The position numbers and the translations under genes were made by a program. Positions 25,447-33,608 of a DNA stretch of 64,000 nt are shown in pieces. The notes under the pieces were generated by a model. The model had not been told where the DNA came from and ran no database searches. It saw only the letters and a program-made list of their open reading frames with translations. Origin of the DNA: Saccharothrix sp. NRRL B-16348 (GTDB lineage: Bacteria > Actinomycetota > Actinomycetes > Mycobacteriales > Pseudonocardiaceae); contig NZ_LGED01000114.1 in the NCBI RefSeq assembly GCF_001280085.1, positions 1-64,000 on the forward strand, given 5' to 3'. The stretch's first letter is position 1, and each line of letters begins with the position of its first letter.

Positions 25447-26103
25447 TCACGTCCGGCGCGGCGGCAGCGGGCAGTCACCGCACGTGCCGCCGCCGTCGAG
25501 CCGGTAGTACAGGCAGCAGCTGCGCCGCCGGAACACCACTTCGCCGGGGAACGGGATGAAGTCGCCGGTGTCCTTGAGCGGCGGGTCGGCGAACAGCTCG
25601 TCGGCCAACGCGAGGCAGTCGACGCCGCCGCGGCTGATCGTGCGCAGCGCGCCCGCCGCGGACGACCCCGCGTTGCCCCACAGCAGGCCGCGGGCCACCG
25701 GCGTGACCGCGTGCACCGCCTCCACCGCGGGCGCCAGCGACTCGGCGATGCCGACGCCGGCGACCGGTTCCTTGAGCCGGACCTGGAGGCCTTCCGGGCC
25801 GTACCGCCACCACAGGTTCGCGGGCCGGATGTCGGGCGCGACCCCGTCGACCGCGCGTGCGGCGACGACCGGGCTCACCAGCCGTGCCGTGTAGCCGAGG
25901 AAGAACAGCGACGCGGCGACCCGCCGTTCCCCCGTGCGGTACCGGGTGGAGATCCGGTCGAGGGCGTCGGGCAGTGCGGGGCCGTGCGACAGGGCCTCGC
26001 CGTCGTGCCAGCTGTCGTCGGGCCGGCCGACGTCCAGGGCGAAGAACGGGCTGAGGCCGCGGATCTGCCGCAGGGTGGCCAGGACTCGGGCGAACTCGGA
26101 CAC
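25447..26103 (-). CDS. FhuF-like (2Fe-2S) protein
   Basis: 218 residues ending RRRSCCLYYRLDGGGTCGDCPL, the C-terminal CC-x10-C-x2-C pattern of the FhuF ferric-siderophore reductase family that binds an unusual [2Fe-2S] cluster. Such proteins release iron from imported siderophores in the cytoplasm. Inner motifs YTARLVSPVVAARAV and ANLWWRYGPEGL are typical of actinobacterial members. The GTG start 26103 gives the usual SEFARVLATL beginning; the frame extends further upstream into the LysE gene on the other strand, which is unlikely to be coding. It is divergent from the LysE gene with overlapping promoters. No siderophore transporter is adjacent. Confidence 0.85.
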   Translation of the reverse strand: MSEFARVLATLRQIRGLSPFFALDVGRPDDSWHDGEALSHGPALPDALDRISTRYRTGERRVAASLFFLGYTARLVSPVVAARAVDGVAPDIRPANLWWRYGPEGLQVRLKEPVAGVGIAESLAPAVEAVHAVTPVARGLLWGNAGSSAAGALRTISRGGVDCLALADELFADPPLKDTGDFIPFPGEVVFRRRSCCLYYRLDGGGTCGDCPLPPRRT

Positions 26104-26121
26104 GTGACCTAGTCTGCCGCC

Positions 26122-26841
26122 GTGGACGCACTGGGGTTGGGACTGACCCTCGGTCTGGTCGCCGGCATCAGCCCCGGCCCGCTGTTGGTGCTGGTCGTGA
26201 CGGCAGCCCTGCGGTCGGGCTGGAAAGCGGGCGCCCTGACCGCCTGCGCCCCGCTGCTGTCCGACGCCGCGGTGGTCGCGGTGACCCTGCTCCTGCTGGA
26301 CCGCCTGCCCGGACGTGCGCTGGGCGTGCTCGGCGTCGTCGGCGCGGTGTTCGTGGTGTGGACCGGCGTGCAGACCGTCCGGGACGCCCGAGCCGCGTCG
26401 CTGACCGAGCACTCCCCGCCGCCCGAGCACCCGCCGCCGCCCGAACCCCATGCTTCGCAGCCGTCCCCGCCCAGGGGAACCCTGAACTCGATTCTACCGG
26501 CGAGGTCCGACAATTCCGGTCCACCGACGAGGTCCGACAATTCCGGGGCCCTGCGCCGGGCCGTGCTGGTGAACCTGCTCAGCCCGCACCCGTGGATCGC
26601 GTGGGCGACCGCGCTCGGCCCCCTCACCATCACCACCTGGCGCGCGTCGGCGTTCGCGGGCGCCGGGCTGCTGATCGGGTTCTACCTCACCCTCGTCGGC
26701 GGCAAGGTCGTGATCGCCCTGCTCGTCGCCCGCGGCCGCCACCGGCTCGGCGACACCGGCTACCGCCGCGCCCTCACCGCCGCCGGCGTGCTGCTCGTGC
26801 TCGCGGGCGTCGCGATGGGCGTCGAGTTCGCGACCCTCTGA
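26122..26841 (+). CDS. LysE-family exporter with a repeat-encoded insertion
   Basis: 239-residue membrane protein of the LysE/RhtB amino-acid exporter family: GLGLTLGLVAGISPGPLLVLVV is the family opening with the conserved SPGP, and later LLSPHPWIAWATALGP and GFYLTLVGGKVVIALLVA are standard. Five to six helices are expected. GTG 26122 lies 6 nt after TAGTCT (26110-26115). Residues about 95-140 (Pro-rich, with RSDNSG twice) are encoded by the dispersed repeat also found at 5703-5775. The frame stays open through the insertion, which enters a cytoplasmic loop where relatives have only a short linker. Whether the protein is functional is not known. Confidence 0.85.
   Translation: MDALGLGLTLGLVAGISPGPLLVLVVTAALRSGWKAGALTACAPLLSDAAVVAVTLLLLDRLPGRALGVLGVVGAVFVVWTGVQTVRDARAASLTEHSPPPEHPPPPEPHASQPSPPRGTLNSILPARSDNSGPPTRSDNSGALRRAVLVNLLSPHPWIAWATALGPLTITTWRASAFAGAGLLIGFYLTLVGGKVVIALLVARGRHRLGDTGYRRALTAAGVLLVLAGVAMGVEFATL
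26448..26545. repeat. Dispersed repeat, copy 2, inside the LysE gene
   Basis: CCATGCTTCGCAG, TCCCCGCCCAGGGGA, ACCCTG, ATTCT and GGTCCGACAATTCCGG occur in the same order and nearly the same spacing as at 5703-5775. The 3' part is duplicated: CGAGGTCCGACAATTCCGG (26501-26519) recurs with one change at 26528-26546. The length of the insert keeps the transporter frame open. Confidence 0.8.
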
Positions 26842-26895
26842 AGCGAATTCGGCTGACGCGACCCAAGCACCCGAGCTATGCATGTCGCCGTGCCC

Positions 26896-27636
26896 ATGAC
26901 CGACGAAACGTTCCTCGACCACGTCGCCGACCGGTTGGCGGACCTGCCCGGAGTGCACGCGGTCGCCCTCGGCGGGTCGCGCGCCCAAGGCACCCACACC
27001 CCGGACAGCGACTGGGACCTGGCCGTCTACTACCGGCACCACTTCGACCCCGCCGACCTGCGCGCGATCGGCTGGGAGGGCGAGGTCGGCGGGTGGGGTG
27101 GCGGCGTCTTCAACGGCGGCGCCTGGCTCACCGTCGACGGCCGCCGGGTCGACGTCCACTACCGCGACCTCGACGTCGTCGAGCACGAACTCGCCGAGGC
27201 CGAGCAGGGCCGCTTCCGCTGGGAGCCGCTGATGTTCCACCTCGCCGGCATCCCCAGCTACCTGGTCGTCGGCGAACTCGCGCGGAACACGGTGCTGCGC
27301 GGCACGTTGCCCCGACCCGCCTACCCGGAGGCGTTGCGCGCGGCGGCGCCGTCCGCGTGGCGTGGCAGGGCGGCGGCGACCCTGGACTACGCCCTCACCG
27401 CGCACGCGCCGAGCGGACGGCCGGCCGAGGTCGCGGCCACGCTGGTCACCGCCGCGCTCCAGACCGCCCACGCGGTGCTCGCCGCACGAGGTCAGTGGAC
27501 GACGAACGAGAAGCGGCTGCTGGCGGACGCGGGGCTGCGCGGTGTGGACGCCATCGTGACGGGACTGCGGCCCGAACCCGACGCGTTGGCGCGGGCGATC
27601 GCCGAGGCGCGGGACCTGTTCCGGGCCGCCACCTGA
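26896..27636 (+). CDS. Nucleotidyltransferase-fold protein
   Basis: About 246 residues. The N-terminal nucleotidyltransferase motif is complete: ALGGSRAQGTHTPDSDWDLAVYY gives the GGS helix and the first two metal aspartates, and RRVDVHYRD gives the third. The rest is helical and resembles the C-terminal domain of aminoglycoside and other minimal nucleotidyltransferases. Chemistry would be transfer of a nucleotide to a hydroxyl of a small molecule or protein; the acceptor is unknown. I prefer ATG 26896 (MTDETFLD); ATG 26878 overlaps a TATGCA box that may be the -10. It converges on the Eis-like gene with 1 bp between stops. Confidence 0.85.
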   Translation: MTDETFLDHVADRLADLPGVHAVALGGSRAQGTHTPDSDWDLAVYYRHHFDPADLRAIGWEGEVGGWGGGVFNGGAWLTVDGRRVDVHYRDLDVVEHELAEAEQGRFRWEPLMFHLAGIPSYLVVGELARNTVLRGTLPRPAYPEALRAAAPSAWRGRAAATLDYALTAHAPSGRPAEVAATLVTAALQTAHAVLAARGQWTTNEKRLLADAGLRGVDAIVTGLRPEPDALARAIAEARDLFRAAT

Positions 27637-27637
27637 C

Positions 27638-28813
27638 CTACGCCAGGTAGAACGTCATCAGGTCACCGCGCACCGGCGGGAACAGGGCGTGCATCAGCTC
27701 GGCGTTCGGGCCCGGGTACACGTCCGGGAACCGCGCGGTCAGGCCCTGGAGCCCGTGCGGGCCGAACAGCAGCGACGCCAGCAGGTCCGGCGCCACGCCC
27801 GCGCCACCCGCCGCGCCCGGCGCCTGCATCCGACCACCCGCCACCACCGGCCCCACCTCGCCCGCCTTGAACGGCAGCCGCACGTGCGACCGGTAGAACG
27901 AGACGACCGCCTCGCCCTCCTGATCGGCGAACCCGGCCTCCGCCAACCGCCGCCCGAACACCGGCCGCAACTGCTCCAGCAGCGCGACCGGGTCGCCGAT
28001 CCGCACGTAGTACGAGTTCGCCTCCTCCGCCGCGGGCCCGAGGAACGGCTCCAGCGCCTCACCCGCCACCGACCCCGGCCGCTCGGTCACCTCGTCGGCC
28101 CCGGTCAACGCGAGCAGGGCGTGCGCCGCCGCCTCGTCCACGGCCGCCACCTCGCACAGCCGCCCGCCGTCCTCCGGCGGGGTGGCGCGACCCGTGGCCA
28201 CCGGCACGCCGTCGCGCTCCACCAGCCACTCCGTGCTGCCGTCCCGCGCCACCAGCCACCGCCACAGCCCGGGGGAGTGCGGCATCCGCAGGTCGGCCCG
28301 CGCCTGCTCGGCGTCCTGGAGCCGGACCATCGCCGGGATGTCCTCGACACCGGCCTCGCGCAGCGTGTGCCCGCCGACGTCGGGACGCTCCGTCACCGGT
28401 CGGGTGGCCGAGATCGGGATCGCGTACGTGTAGCCGAACTGGCGGTAGAAGTACGGGATGCCGAGCATCACGTTCACGAGTTGGCCGCGCGCGGCGGACC
28501 GTTCGTGCGCCCACCCCATCAACGCGCGCACCAGCCCGCGGCCCTCGTAGGCGCGGTCGGTCGCGACCAGCTCGACCTGGCCCGCCGGGATCTCCACCCC
28601 GCCGAGCACCAGCGTCTCGTCCAGCAGGGTCGCGGTGGACACCACCTTGTCGCCGTCCACGACGACCGCGCACGCGTCCCAGCCCGCGTCCGGGTCCTCG
28701 ACGACCAGGCGGTGGTCGACGGCGTCCACCGGCTCGCCGCGGTCGACCAGCAGCGCCCCGATCTGGTCGAGGTCGTCCGGGCGAGCGGTCCGCAGCACCA
28801 ACCCATCGGTCAT
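27638..28813 (-). CDS. Eis-like GNAT N-acetyltransferase
   Basis: 391 residues. The N-terminal GNAT domain shows VELVATDRAYEGRGLVRALMGWAHE, the acetyl-CoA binding loop, and YRQFGYTYAIP; a second GNAT-like region and a C-terminal SCP-like domain ending LFPPVRGDLMTFYLA complete the three-domain Eis layout of about 400 residues. Eis enzymes acetylate several amines of aminoglycosides and lysines of peptides or proteins. The ATG 28813 (MTDGLVLRTARPDDL) is the natural start; the frame is open further upstream without homology. The mycobacterial enzyme confers kanamycin resistance when overexpressed; that role here is only possible. Confidence 0.88.
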   Translation of the reverse strand: MTDGLVLRTARPDDLDQIGALLVDRGEPVDAVDHRLVVEDPDAGWDACAVVVDGDKVVSTATLLDETLVLGGVEIPAGQVELVATDRAYEGRGLVRALMGWAHERSAARGQLVNVMLGIPYFYRQFGYTYAIPISATRPVTERPDVGGHTLREAGVEDIPAMVRLQDAEQARADLRMPHSPGLWRWLVARDGSTEWLVERDGVPVATGRATPPEDGGRLCEVAAVDEAAAHALLALTGADEVTERPGSVAGEALEPFLGPAAEEANSYYVRIGDPVALLEQLRPVFGRRLAEAGFADQEGEAVVSFYRSHVRLPFKAGEVGPVVAGGRMQAPGAAGGAGVAPDLLASLLFGPHGLQGLTARFPDVYPGPNAELMHALFPPVRGDLMTFYLA

Positions 28814-28898
28814 CCGTGCAGTGTGTGCGGTGTGTCCGAAATCGCGCCAACGGATTTTTCGGTGGCGGTTCCCCGACCGCCGACGCAGAATCCGCGCC

Positions 28899-29354
28899 AT
28901 GCCCTGGCTCCCCGCTGACTTCGCCCACCCGACCCACGTCCCGCTCGACGCCGACCACCACCTGCGGCCCATCCGCGAGTCCGATGTGGACATCGACTAC
29001 CCCGCCGTGATGGGTTCGCAGGCGCGGCTGTGGTCGCTCTACGGCGAGAAGTGGGGCTGGCCGCCCGCCGACATGACCCACGAGCACGACCGCGTCGACC
29101 TCGCCCGGCACGAACGGGAGCAGGACGCGCACGAGTCGTTCAACTACGCCCTCTTCAACGCCGACGAGACCGAGCTGTACGGCTGCGTCTACATCGACCC
29201 CGTCGAGGACCCCGCGCGTGACGACGACGCGCAGATCTCCTGGTGGGTCGTGGACGAGCGCGTGGGCACCGACCTGGAGCGCGCGCTGGACGCGTTCGTG
29301 CCGGAGTGGATCGCCGGGACGTGGCCCTTCACCAGCCCGCACTACGGGATCTAG
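28899..29354 (+). CDS. Small GNAT-fold protein
   Basis: 151 residues beginning [21 protein letters not shown] and containing [20 protein letters not shown] and [19 protein letters not shown], a pattern I recognise from a conserved actinobacterial family annotated as GNAT acetyltransferases. The strand order fits the GNAT fold, but the classical RxxGxG acetyl-CoA loop is absent, replaced by [14 protein letters not shown], so the catalytic function is doubtful. ATG 28899 lies behind CAGAAT, a weak -10, without a Shine-Dalgarno site. It is divergent from the Eis-like gene and upstream of hisE. Confidence 0.72.
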   Translation: MPWLPADFAHPTHVPLDADHHLRPIRESDVDIDYPAVMGSQARLWSLYGEKWGWPPADMTHEHDRVDLARHEREQDAHESFNYALFNADETELYGCVYIDPVEDPARDDDAQISWWVVDERVGTDLERALDAFVPEWIAGTWPFTSPHYGI

Positions 29355-29409
29355 CGTTCGCGGGTCCTGGGTGCCTGCGGCCGTTCGGGGGATGGGAGGA
29401 TCAGACCCC

Positions 29410-29673
29410 GTGAAGACCTTCGACGAGCTGTTCGCCGAGCTGAGCGAACGCGCACGCACCCGCCCTGAGGGCTCCGCCACCGCCGCGGCTCTGGAGGCCG
29501 GGGTGCATGCGCAGGGCAAGAAGGTGCTGGAGGAGGCGGGCGAGGTCTGGATCGCCGCGGAGCACGAGTCCGACGAGCGCCTGGCCGAAGAGGTCTCCCA
29601 GCTGCTGTACCGCGTGCAGGTGCTCATGCTCGGCCGCGGTCTCACCCTCGAAGACGTCTACAAGCACCTGTGA
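29410..29673 (+). CDS. hisE: Phosphoribosyl-ATP pyrophosphatase
   Basis: 87 residues, full length for HisE, which hydrolyses phosphoribosyl-ATP to phosphoribosyl-AMP in the second step of histidine synthesis. The all-alpha MazG-like fold has its metal-binding glutamates in [17 protein letters not shown] and the following [17 protein letters not shown] 29410 follows a strong GGGAGGA site (29394-29400) with 9-nt spacing. In most actinobacteria hisG, encoding the first enzyme, follows directly. Here the next gene is an unrelated monooxygenase-like one, overlapping by 4 bp, so hisG must lie elsewhere. Confidence 0.93.
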   Translation: MKTFDELFAELSERARTRPEGSATAAALEAGVHAQGKKVLEEAGEVWIAAEHESDERLAEEVSQLLYRVQVLMLGRGLTLEDVYKHL

Positions 29674-29957
29674 TCCTGGAAGTCGCGACGCTCGACGTCC
29701 GCCCCGGCCTGGAGGCGGACTTCGAGCGGGCGTTCGACCAGGCGCGCGAGGTCATCGCGCGGTCGCCCGGGTTCGTCTCGCTGGACCTGCGGCGGTCGGT
29801 CGAGCAGCCGTCCCGGTACCTGCTGCTCGTGGGGTGGGAACGGCTGGAGGACCACACGGTCGGCTTCCGGCAGGGTCCGCTGTACCCGCGGTGGAAGGCG
29901 CTGCTGCACCACTTCTACGACCCGTTCCCGACCGTCGAGCACTACCGCGCGGTCTGA
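29670..29957 (+). CDS. Antibiotic-biosynthesis-monooxygenase (ABM) domain protein
   Basis: 95 residues forming a single ferredoxin-like ABM domain: [48 protein letters not shown] and [12 protein letters not shown]. Members are cofactor-free monooxygenases, haem-degrading enzymes or simply of unknown function; the conserved catalytic residues differ between groups and cannot be assigned here. The GTG start overlaps the hisE stop, so it is cotranslated with hisE. Its end overlaps by 16 bp the 3' end of the convergent phosphoribosyltransferase gene. Confidence 0.82.
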   Translation: MILEVATLDVRPGLEADFERAFDQAREVIARSPGFVSLDLRRSVEQPSRYLLLVGWERLEDHTVGFRQGPLYPRWKALLHHFYDPFPTVEHYRAV

Positions 29958-30574
29958 CGGCGCAGCAGCTCGACCACCTGGTCGTCGGTGGTCTGGTCGA
30001 AGTGCCCGTAGAACCGGCCGACGGCCCGGAAATCCGTCCGCGGGTGCGGGCAGACCACCAGGTCGGCGTCCGCGCGCAGGGCGCGCACCGAGTCCGCCGC
30101 GCCCACCGGCACCGCGAGCACCAGGCGGCGCGGGTCCTGCCCGCGGGCTTCGCGCAGCGCGGCACGGGCCGTGACGCCGGTGGCCAGGCCGTCGTCCACG
30201 ACCAGCACGTCACGGCCTTCGAGCCGCACCGGGCCGTCGCGGTACAGCTCCAGCCGCCGTCGGGCCTCCCGCCGTTCGGCCTCGCACGTCTCGGTCAGGT
30301 CCTCGCGCGTGAGGCCGAGCACGCGCAGCGCCTCGTCGTCGAAGATCGGCTCGCCGTTCGCGGTGACCGCGCCGATGCCGTACTCGGGGTGGCCGGGCGC
30401 GCCGATCTTGCGGGCCACGGCCACGTCCAGCTCACCGCCCAGCGCCGAGGCGACCTCGAACGCCACCGGCACCCCGCCGCGGGCCAGGCCGAGCACCAGG
30501 GGATCGGTCCACGACTCGTCGGCCAGCGCCCGGGCGAGCACCCGGCCGGCGTCGAAGCGGTCCGCGAACCTCAT
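29942..30574 (-). CDS. Phosphoribosyltransferase-domain protein
   Basis: 210 residues. The PRPP-binding motif RDVLVVDDGLATGVTARAAL is clear, preceded by VLGLARGGVPVAFEVASALG and the flexible loop region around ARKIGAPGHPEYGIGAV. This is the stand-alone family often annotated as putative phosphoribosyltransferase (sometimes fused to a dienelactone-hydrolase domain in other bacteria); the accepted base is unknown. ATG 30574 begins MRFADRFDAGRVLARAL, the family start. The frame extends upstream but without homology. Confidence 0.85.
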   Translation of the reverse strand: MRFADRFDAGRVLARALADESWTDPLVLGLARGGVPVAFEVASALGGELDVAVARKIGAPGHPEYGIGAVTANGEPIFDDEALRVLGLTREDLTETCEAERREARRRLELYRDGPVRLEGRDVLVVDDGLATGVTARAALREARGQDPRRLVLAVPVGAADSVRALRADADLVVCPHPRTDFRAVGRFYGHFDQTTDDQVVELLRRQTAR

Positions 30575-30612
30575 GGACCCATGGTGCGCGCATCGCGCGC
30601 CGACTGCGACCG

Positions 30613-31392
30613 TCAGGCCTGGCGCTCCCGCACGAACAGCGACTGCGCGGTGCGCCCCACGGGCCCGTGCTCGTCGTGCAGCACGCTGCTCGCCACGCCC
30701 ACACCCGACGGTCCGATCACGGTGCGCGCGTCCAGGGCGAACCACTCGCCGACCGGCTCGCGGTGCAGGTGCACGGTCAGGTCGGTGTTGATCGCGTACC
30801 AGGTGCGGATGTCCAGCCGGCTGGACACGCCGCTCGCCGAGTCGGCCACCGTGAACAGCCGTTGCGCCGTGCTCGGCTCCTCGCCGGCGACGACGCGCAC
30901 GTGCGCCCGCGCCCACACCACCGCGTCACCGGGCGCGAAGATGCCGCCGCGGACCGAACGCCACTCCATCGCGGCCAGGTAGCCGCCCCGCCAGTGCTCC
31001 GGGACTGCCATCGGCTCGCACGCCGACGGCGGGACCAGGGGCTCGCCCGCGTCGGTGGCCACCGACGCCGTGTCGCCCGCCACGATCCGCCACGCGTTCG
31101 CCCGCAGCACCGGGCGGCCCTCGTGCGCCAACTCCGCCGACAGCAGCTCCACCGAACGCCCCGGCCGCACCACGGACGCGGTCACGGTCAGCTCCGCCAC
31201 CGGCACCGGGCCGAGCACCTCGAACACCACCCGGGACAGCACCGCCTCCGGCCGCGGCGCGCACCGCTCCAACTCCCGCACCAGCAGCGCCGACGGCGGC
31301 CCCAGGTGCTGGCTGTCGTCGCCCCACGGACCGGTGGTGTGCCCGGTGGCGGCGAACCGGTCGGGGTCCAACTGCTCGTAGAACGCGTCCAT
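30613..31392 (-). CDS. Acyl-CoA thioesterase (TesB-like double hot-dog)
   Basis: 259 residues with two hot-dog halves: FAATGHTTGPWGDDSQHLGPPSALLVREL in the first, with the helix-forming GPPSALL, and SRLDIRTWYAINTDLTVHLHREP, FALDARTVIGPSGVGVASSVLHDEHG in the second. The ending SLFVR is standard for this thioesterase family, which hydrolyses acyl-CoA to fatty acid and CoA. ATG 31392 follows GGGGGTG. It is downstream of the RecB-like gene on the same strand with a 32-bp gap and may be cotranscribed, but the functions do not obviously connect. Confidence 0.85.
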   Translation of the reverse strand: MDAFYEQLDPDRFAATGHTTGPWGDDSQHLGPPSALLVRELERCAPRPEAVLSRVVFEVLGPVPVAELTVTASVVRPGRSVELLSAELAHEGRPVLRANAWRIVAGDTASVATDAGEPLVPPSACEPMAVPEHWRGGYLAAMEWRSVRGGIFAPGDAVVWARAHVRVVAGEEPSTAQRLFTVADSASGVSSRLDIRTWYAINTDLTVHLHREPVGEWFALDARTVIGPSGVGVASSVLHDEHGPVGRTAQSLFVRERQA

Positions 31393-31424
31393 CAACACCC
31401 CCGTCGGCGAGAACCCACTCGGTG

Positions 31425-32291
31425 TCAGTCGGCCCGGTCCAGCGCGGTCTCCACGCCGGCGTCCGGCTCCGGCCAGCCCGGGTACGGCGGCGGCGTGCCG
31501 TCGAACGCCGGGCACAGCGCCTTGTGGTCGCAGTAGTCGCACAGCCTGCCCGGGTTCGGCCGGAAGTCGCCGGACTTCGCCGCGCGCAGGATGGCGTCCC
31601 AGATCGCCTCCAGCGTCCGCTCGAACCGGGTCAGCTCCGCCTCGTCCGGCTGGTAGGCCAACGCCTGCCGGTCGGCCAGGTACATCAGCCGCAGCTGGCG
31701 CGGCACCACGCCGCGCAGCCGCCACAGCACCAACGCGTAGAACTTCATCTGGAACAACGCCTTGGCCTCGCCGACCTCGCGCGGCGCGGCCCCCGTCTTG
31801 TAGTCGACCACCCGGATCTCGCCGGTCGGCGCCACGTCCACGCGGTCGATGTACCCGCGCAGCAGCACACCCGAGGGCAGCTCCCACTCCACCAGCAGCT
31901 CACGGGCGTCGGCGTCGAACCGGCGCGGGTCCTCCAACCCGAAGTAGCCGTCCAGCAGCTCCTCCGCCGACGCCAGCCACCGCTCCTGCTCGGGATCGCC
32001 CTCGGCGAACAGCTCGGCGAACTCGGGCCGCTCGGCCCGCACCCGCTCCCACGCCGGACCCACCAGCGCCCGCGCCTTCTCCGGCAGCCGTTCGTCGGCG
32101 GGCAGGCCGAACAGGTCCTCCAGCACCGCGTGCACCACCGTGCCGCGCACCTGCGCCCTGGTCGGCTTCTCGGGCAGCCGGTCGACGGCGCGGAAGCGGT
32201 AGAGCAGCGGGCACTGCTTGAAGTCGCCCGCTCGCGAGGGCGACAGCGCTGGCCTGCGAACAGGGCGCTCGGTGATCGTCGGCACTGCCAT
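31425..32291 (-). CDS. RecB-family exonuclease with 4-Cys Fe-S cluster
   Basis: 288 residues of the PD-(D/E)XK nuclease superfamily (Cas4/RecB-like). Core residues: RGTVVHAVLEDLFG (motif I His), RGYIDRVDVAP (Asp), RVVDYKTG (the D-x-K of motif III) and FQMKFYALVLWR (QxxxY). One Cys near the N-terminus (FKQCPLLYRF) and three near the C-terminus (LCDYCDHKALCP) form the [4Fe-4S] ligand set of AddB/Cas4-type nucleases. ATG 32291 is 8 nt behind TATGGT, so leaderless. This gene is a constant neighbour of trmI and the proteasome locus in actinobacteria, including M. tuberculosis; the reason is not known. Confidence 0.9.
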   Translation of the reverse strand: MAVPTITERPVRRPALSPSRAGDFKQCPLLYRFRAVDRLPEKPTRAQVRGTVVHAVLEDLFGLPADERLPEKARALVGPAWERVRAERPEFAELFAEGDPEQERWLASAEELLDGYFGLEDPRRFDADARELLVEWELPSGVLLRGYIDRVDVAPTGEIRVVDYKTGAAPREVGEAKALFQMKFYALVLWRLRGVVPRQLRLMYLADRQALAYQPDEAELTRFERTLEAIWDAILRAAKSGDFRPNPGRLCDYCDHKALCPAFDGTPPPYPGWPEPDAGVETALDRAD

Positions 32292-32346
32292 GGCCCAGAA
32301 CCATAGGCCAACCCCCCGACAAGATCAGGTCCGAACCGCGCGGGCG

Positions 32347-33522
32347 CTACGCGGCGGCGTGCGCGTAGTCCGGCAGGTCGATCTTGTTCGTGATGTCCTT
32401 GCCGACCTTCAGCATCAGGTCGAGCAGGAACTTGTTGCCCAGGAGGCCGTTGCGCATGCGCAGGGCGAACCCGCTCGCCGGCGCCAGGAACTTCCCCGTC
32501 CGGTCACCACCCTTCTGGCACCGTCGGGCGTAGTCGCGCATCCGGTCCTCGTAACGCCGGAACGCCGTCGCGTGGTCGCCCTCGGCCGTGGCCAGCTCGC
32601 CCGCGAGCACGTAAGCGCCGACCACGGCGGTGCCCGCGCCCATCCCGCCGATGGTGGCGCCGCAGGCCGCGTCCCCGACCAGCGCGACCCGGCCCCGTGA
32701 CCACGGTCGGACGTCCGCCCGGCTGATCGAGTCGAAGTACAGCTCCGTCGTGTGCTCCAACGACGCCAGCAACCGGGGCGTCCGCCACCCCATCCCGCGG
32801 AACGCGTCGACCAGCAGCCCGCGCTGCTGGGCCACGTCGTGCCGGTCGTACTCCAGGCGCGGCGACTTGAACGCCACGAACGCGCCCGGCCGGTCCGGGC
32901 CGCCGCCGGTGGACACCAGCCGTCCCGGCACGTTGTAGCTCACCGACCCGGCCGGGACGTCGACGTCGGCGGGCAGGTCCCAGCTCGCCACGTAGTAGCC
33001 GAGGTGGCTGACGAACCGCTCCTCCGGCCCGAAGGCCAGCGCGCGGACCCGCGAGTGGATCCCGTCGGCCCCGATGACCAGGTCGAACGTGCGCCGCGCC
33101 CCGGACGCGAACGTCACGTCGACACCGTCGGGCGTCTCGGTCAACCCGGTGATCGAGTCGCCGAAGACGTAGTCCACCTGCCCTCTGCCGTGCTCGTGGA
33201 GCACCCGCGAGAGGTCCGAGCGCAGCACCTCCACGTCGCCGCCCGCGAAGTCCGCCGGCAGGTGCAGCACGGTGCGGTCGTGCTCGTCGACGAACGTCAT
33301 CGGGCTGCCGCCGGTCTGGACCTCGCGCAGCCGGTCCAGCACGCCCATCCGCTCCAGCACGGCGAGGTGCGTCTCGCCGCGGAAGTCCACCGCCGCCCCG
33401 CCGCCGCGCAGCGCGGGCGCGATCTCCACCACGGTCGTGTCGAAGCCGTAGCGCGCCAGCCAGTAGGCCAGCGCCGGCCCGGCGACGCTCGCGCCGGAGA
33501 CCAGGACCTGCTTGTCCGCCAT
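32347..33522 (-). CDS. FAD-dependent monooxygenase (TetX/PHBH type)
   Basis: 391-residue flavoprotein. The N-terminal dinucleotide site reads VLVSGASVAGPALAYWLARYG, the DG motif is DLVIGADGIHSRVRALAF and the second FAD motif is GRVALVGDAACGATIGGMGAG. These define group A aromatic hydroxylases; close relatives include tetracycline- and rifampicin-inactivating enzymes, so an antibiotic or phenolic substrate is possible. ATG 33522 lies behind GGGGCGGGT and a TAGAAT -10 about 30 bp upstream. It is divergent from a TetR gene; a shared inverted repeat between them suggests direct control by that regulator. Confidence 0.88.
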   Translation of the reverse strand: MADKQVLVSGASVAGPALAYWLARYGFDTTVVEIAPALRGGGAAVDFRGETHLAVLERMGVLDRLREVQTGGSPMTFVDEHDRTVLHLPADFAGGDVEVLRSDLSRVLHEHGRGQVDYVFGDSITGLTETPDGVDVTFASGARRTFDLVIGADGIHSRVRALAFGPEERFVSHLGYYVASWDLPADVDVPAGSVSYNVPGRLVSTGGGPDRPGAFVAFKSPRLEYDRHDVAQQRGLLVDAFRGMGWRTPRLLASLEHTTELYFDSISRADVRPWSRGRVALVGDAACGATIGGMGAGTAVVGAYVLAGELATAEGDHATAFRRYEDRMRDYARRCQKGGDRTGKFLAPASGFALRMRNGLLGNKFLLDLMLKVGKDITNKIDLPDYAHAAA

Positions 33523-33531
33523 ACCCGCCCC

Positions 33532-33581
33532 AAACTGTGTCCATCGGAAGCAATTCTATTTGTGTATGTTAGACACAGTTT
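33532..33581. promoter_or_regulatory. Divergent promoter region with inverted-repeat operator
   Basis: AAACTGTGTC (33532-33541) and its exact complement GACACAGTTT (33572-33581) frame 30 bp. The inner sequence TGTGTATGTTAGACACA (33561-33577) is a second dyad (TGTGT-N7-ACACA). The region also holds TATGTT (33565-33570, plus strand) and TAGAAT (minus strand, 33559-33554) as candidate -10 boxes for the TetR and monooxygenase genes. A TetR dimer binding here would occlude both. Confidence 0.6.
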
Positions 33582-33608
33582 CTTGGCGGTGGCAACACGG
33601 AGGTGGCG

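Noticed and set aside
28899..29354. Confident call of an active acetyltransferase
   Set aside because: The fold pattern fits but the acetyl-CoA loop is missing, so enzymatic activity is not claimed.
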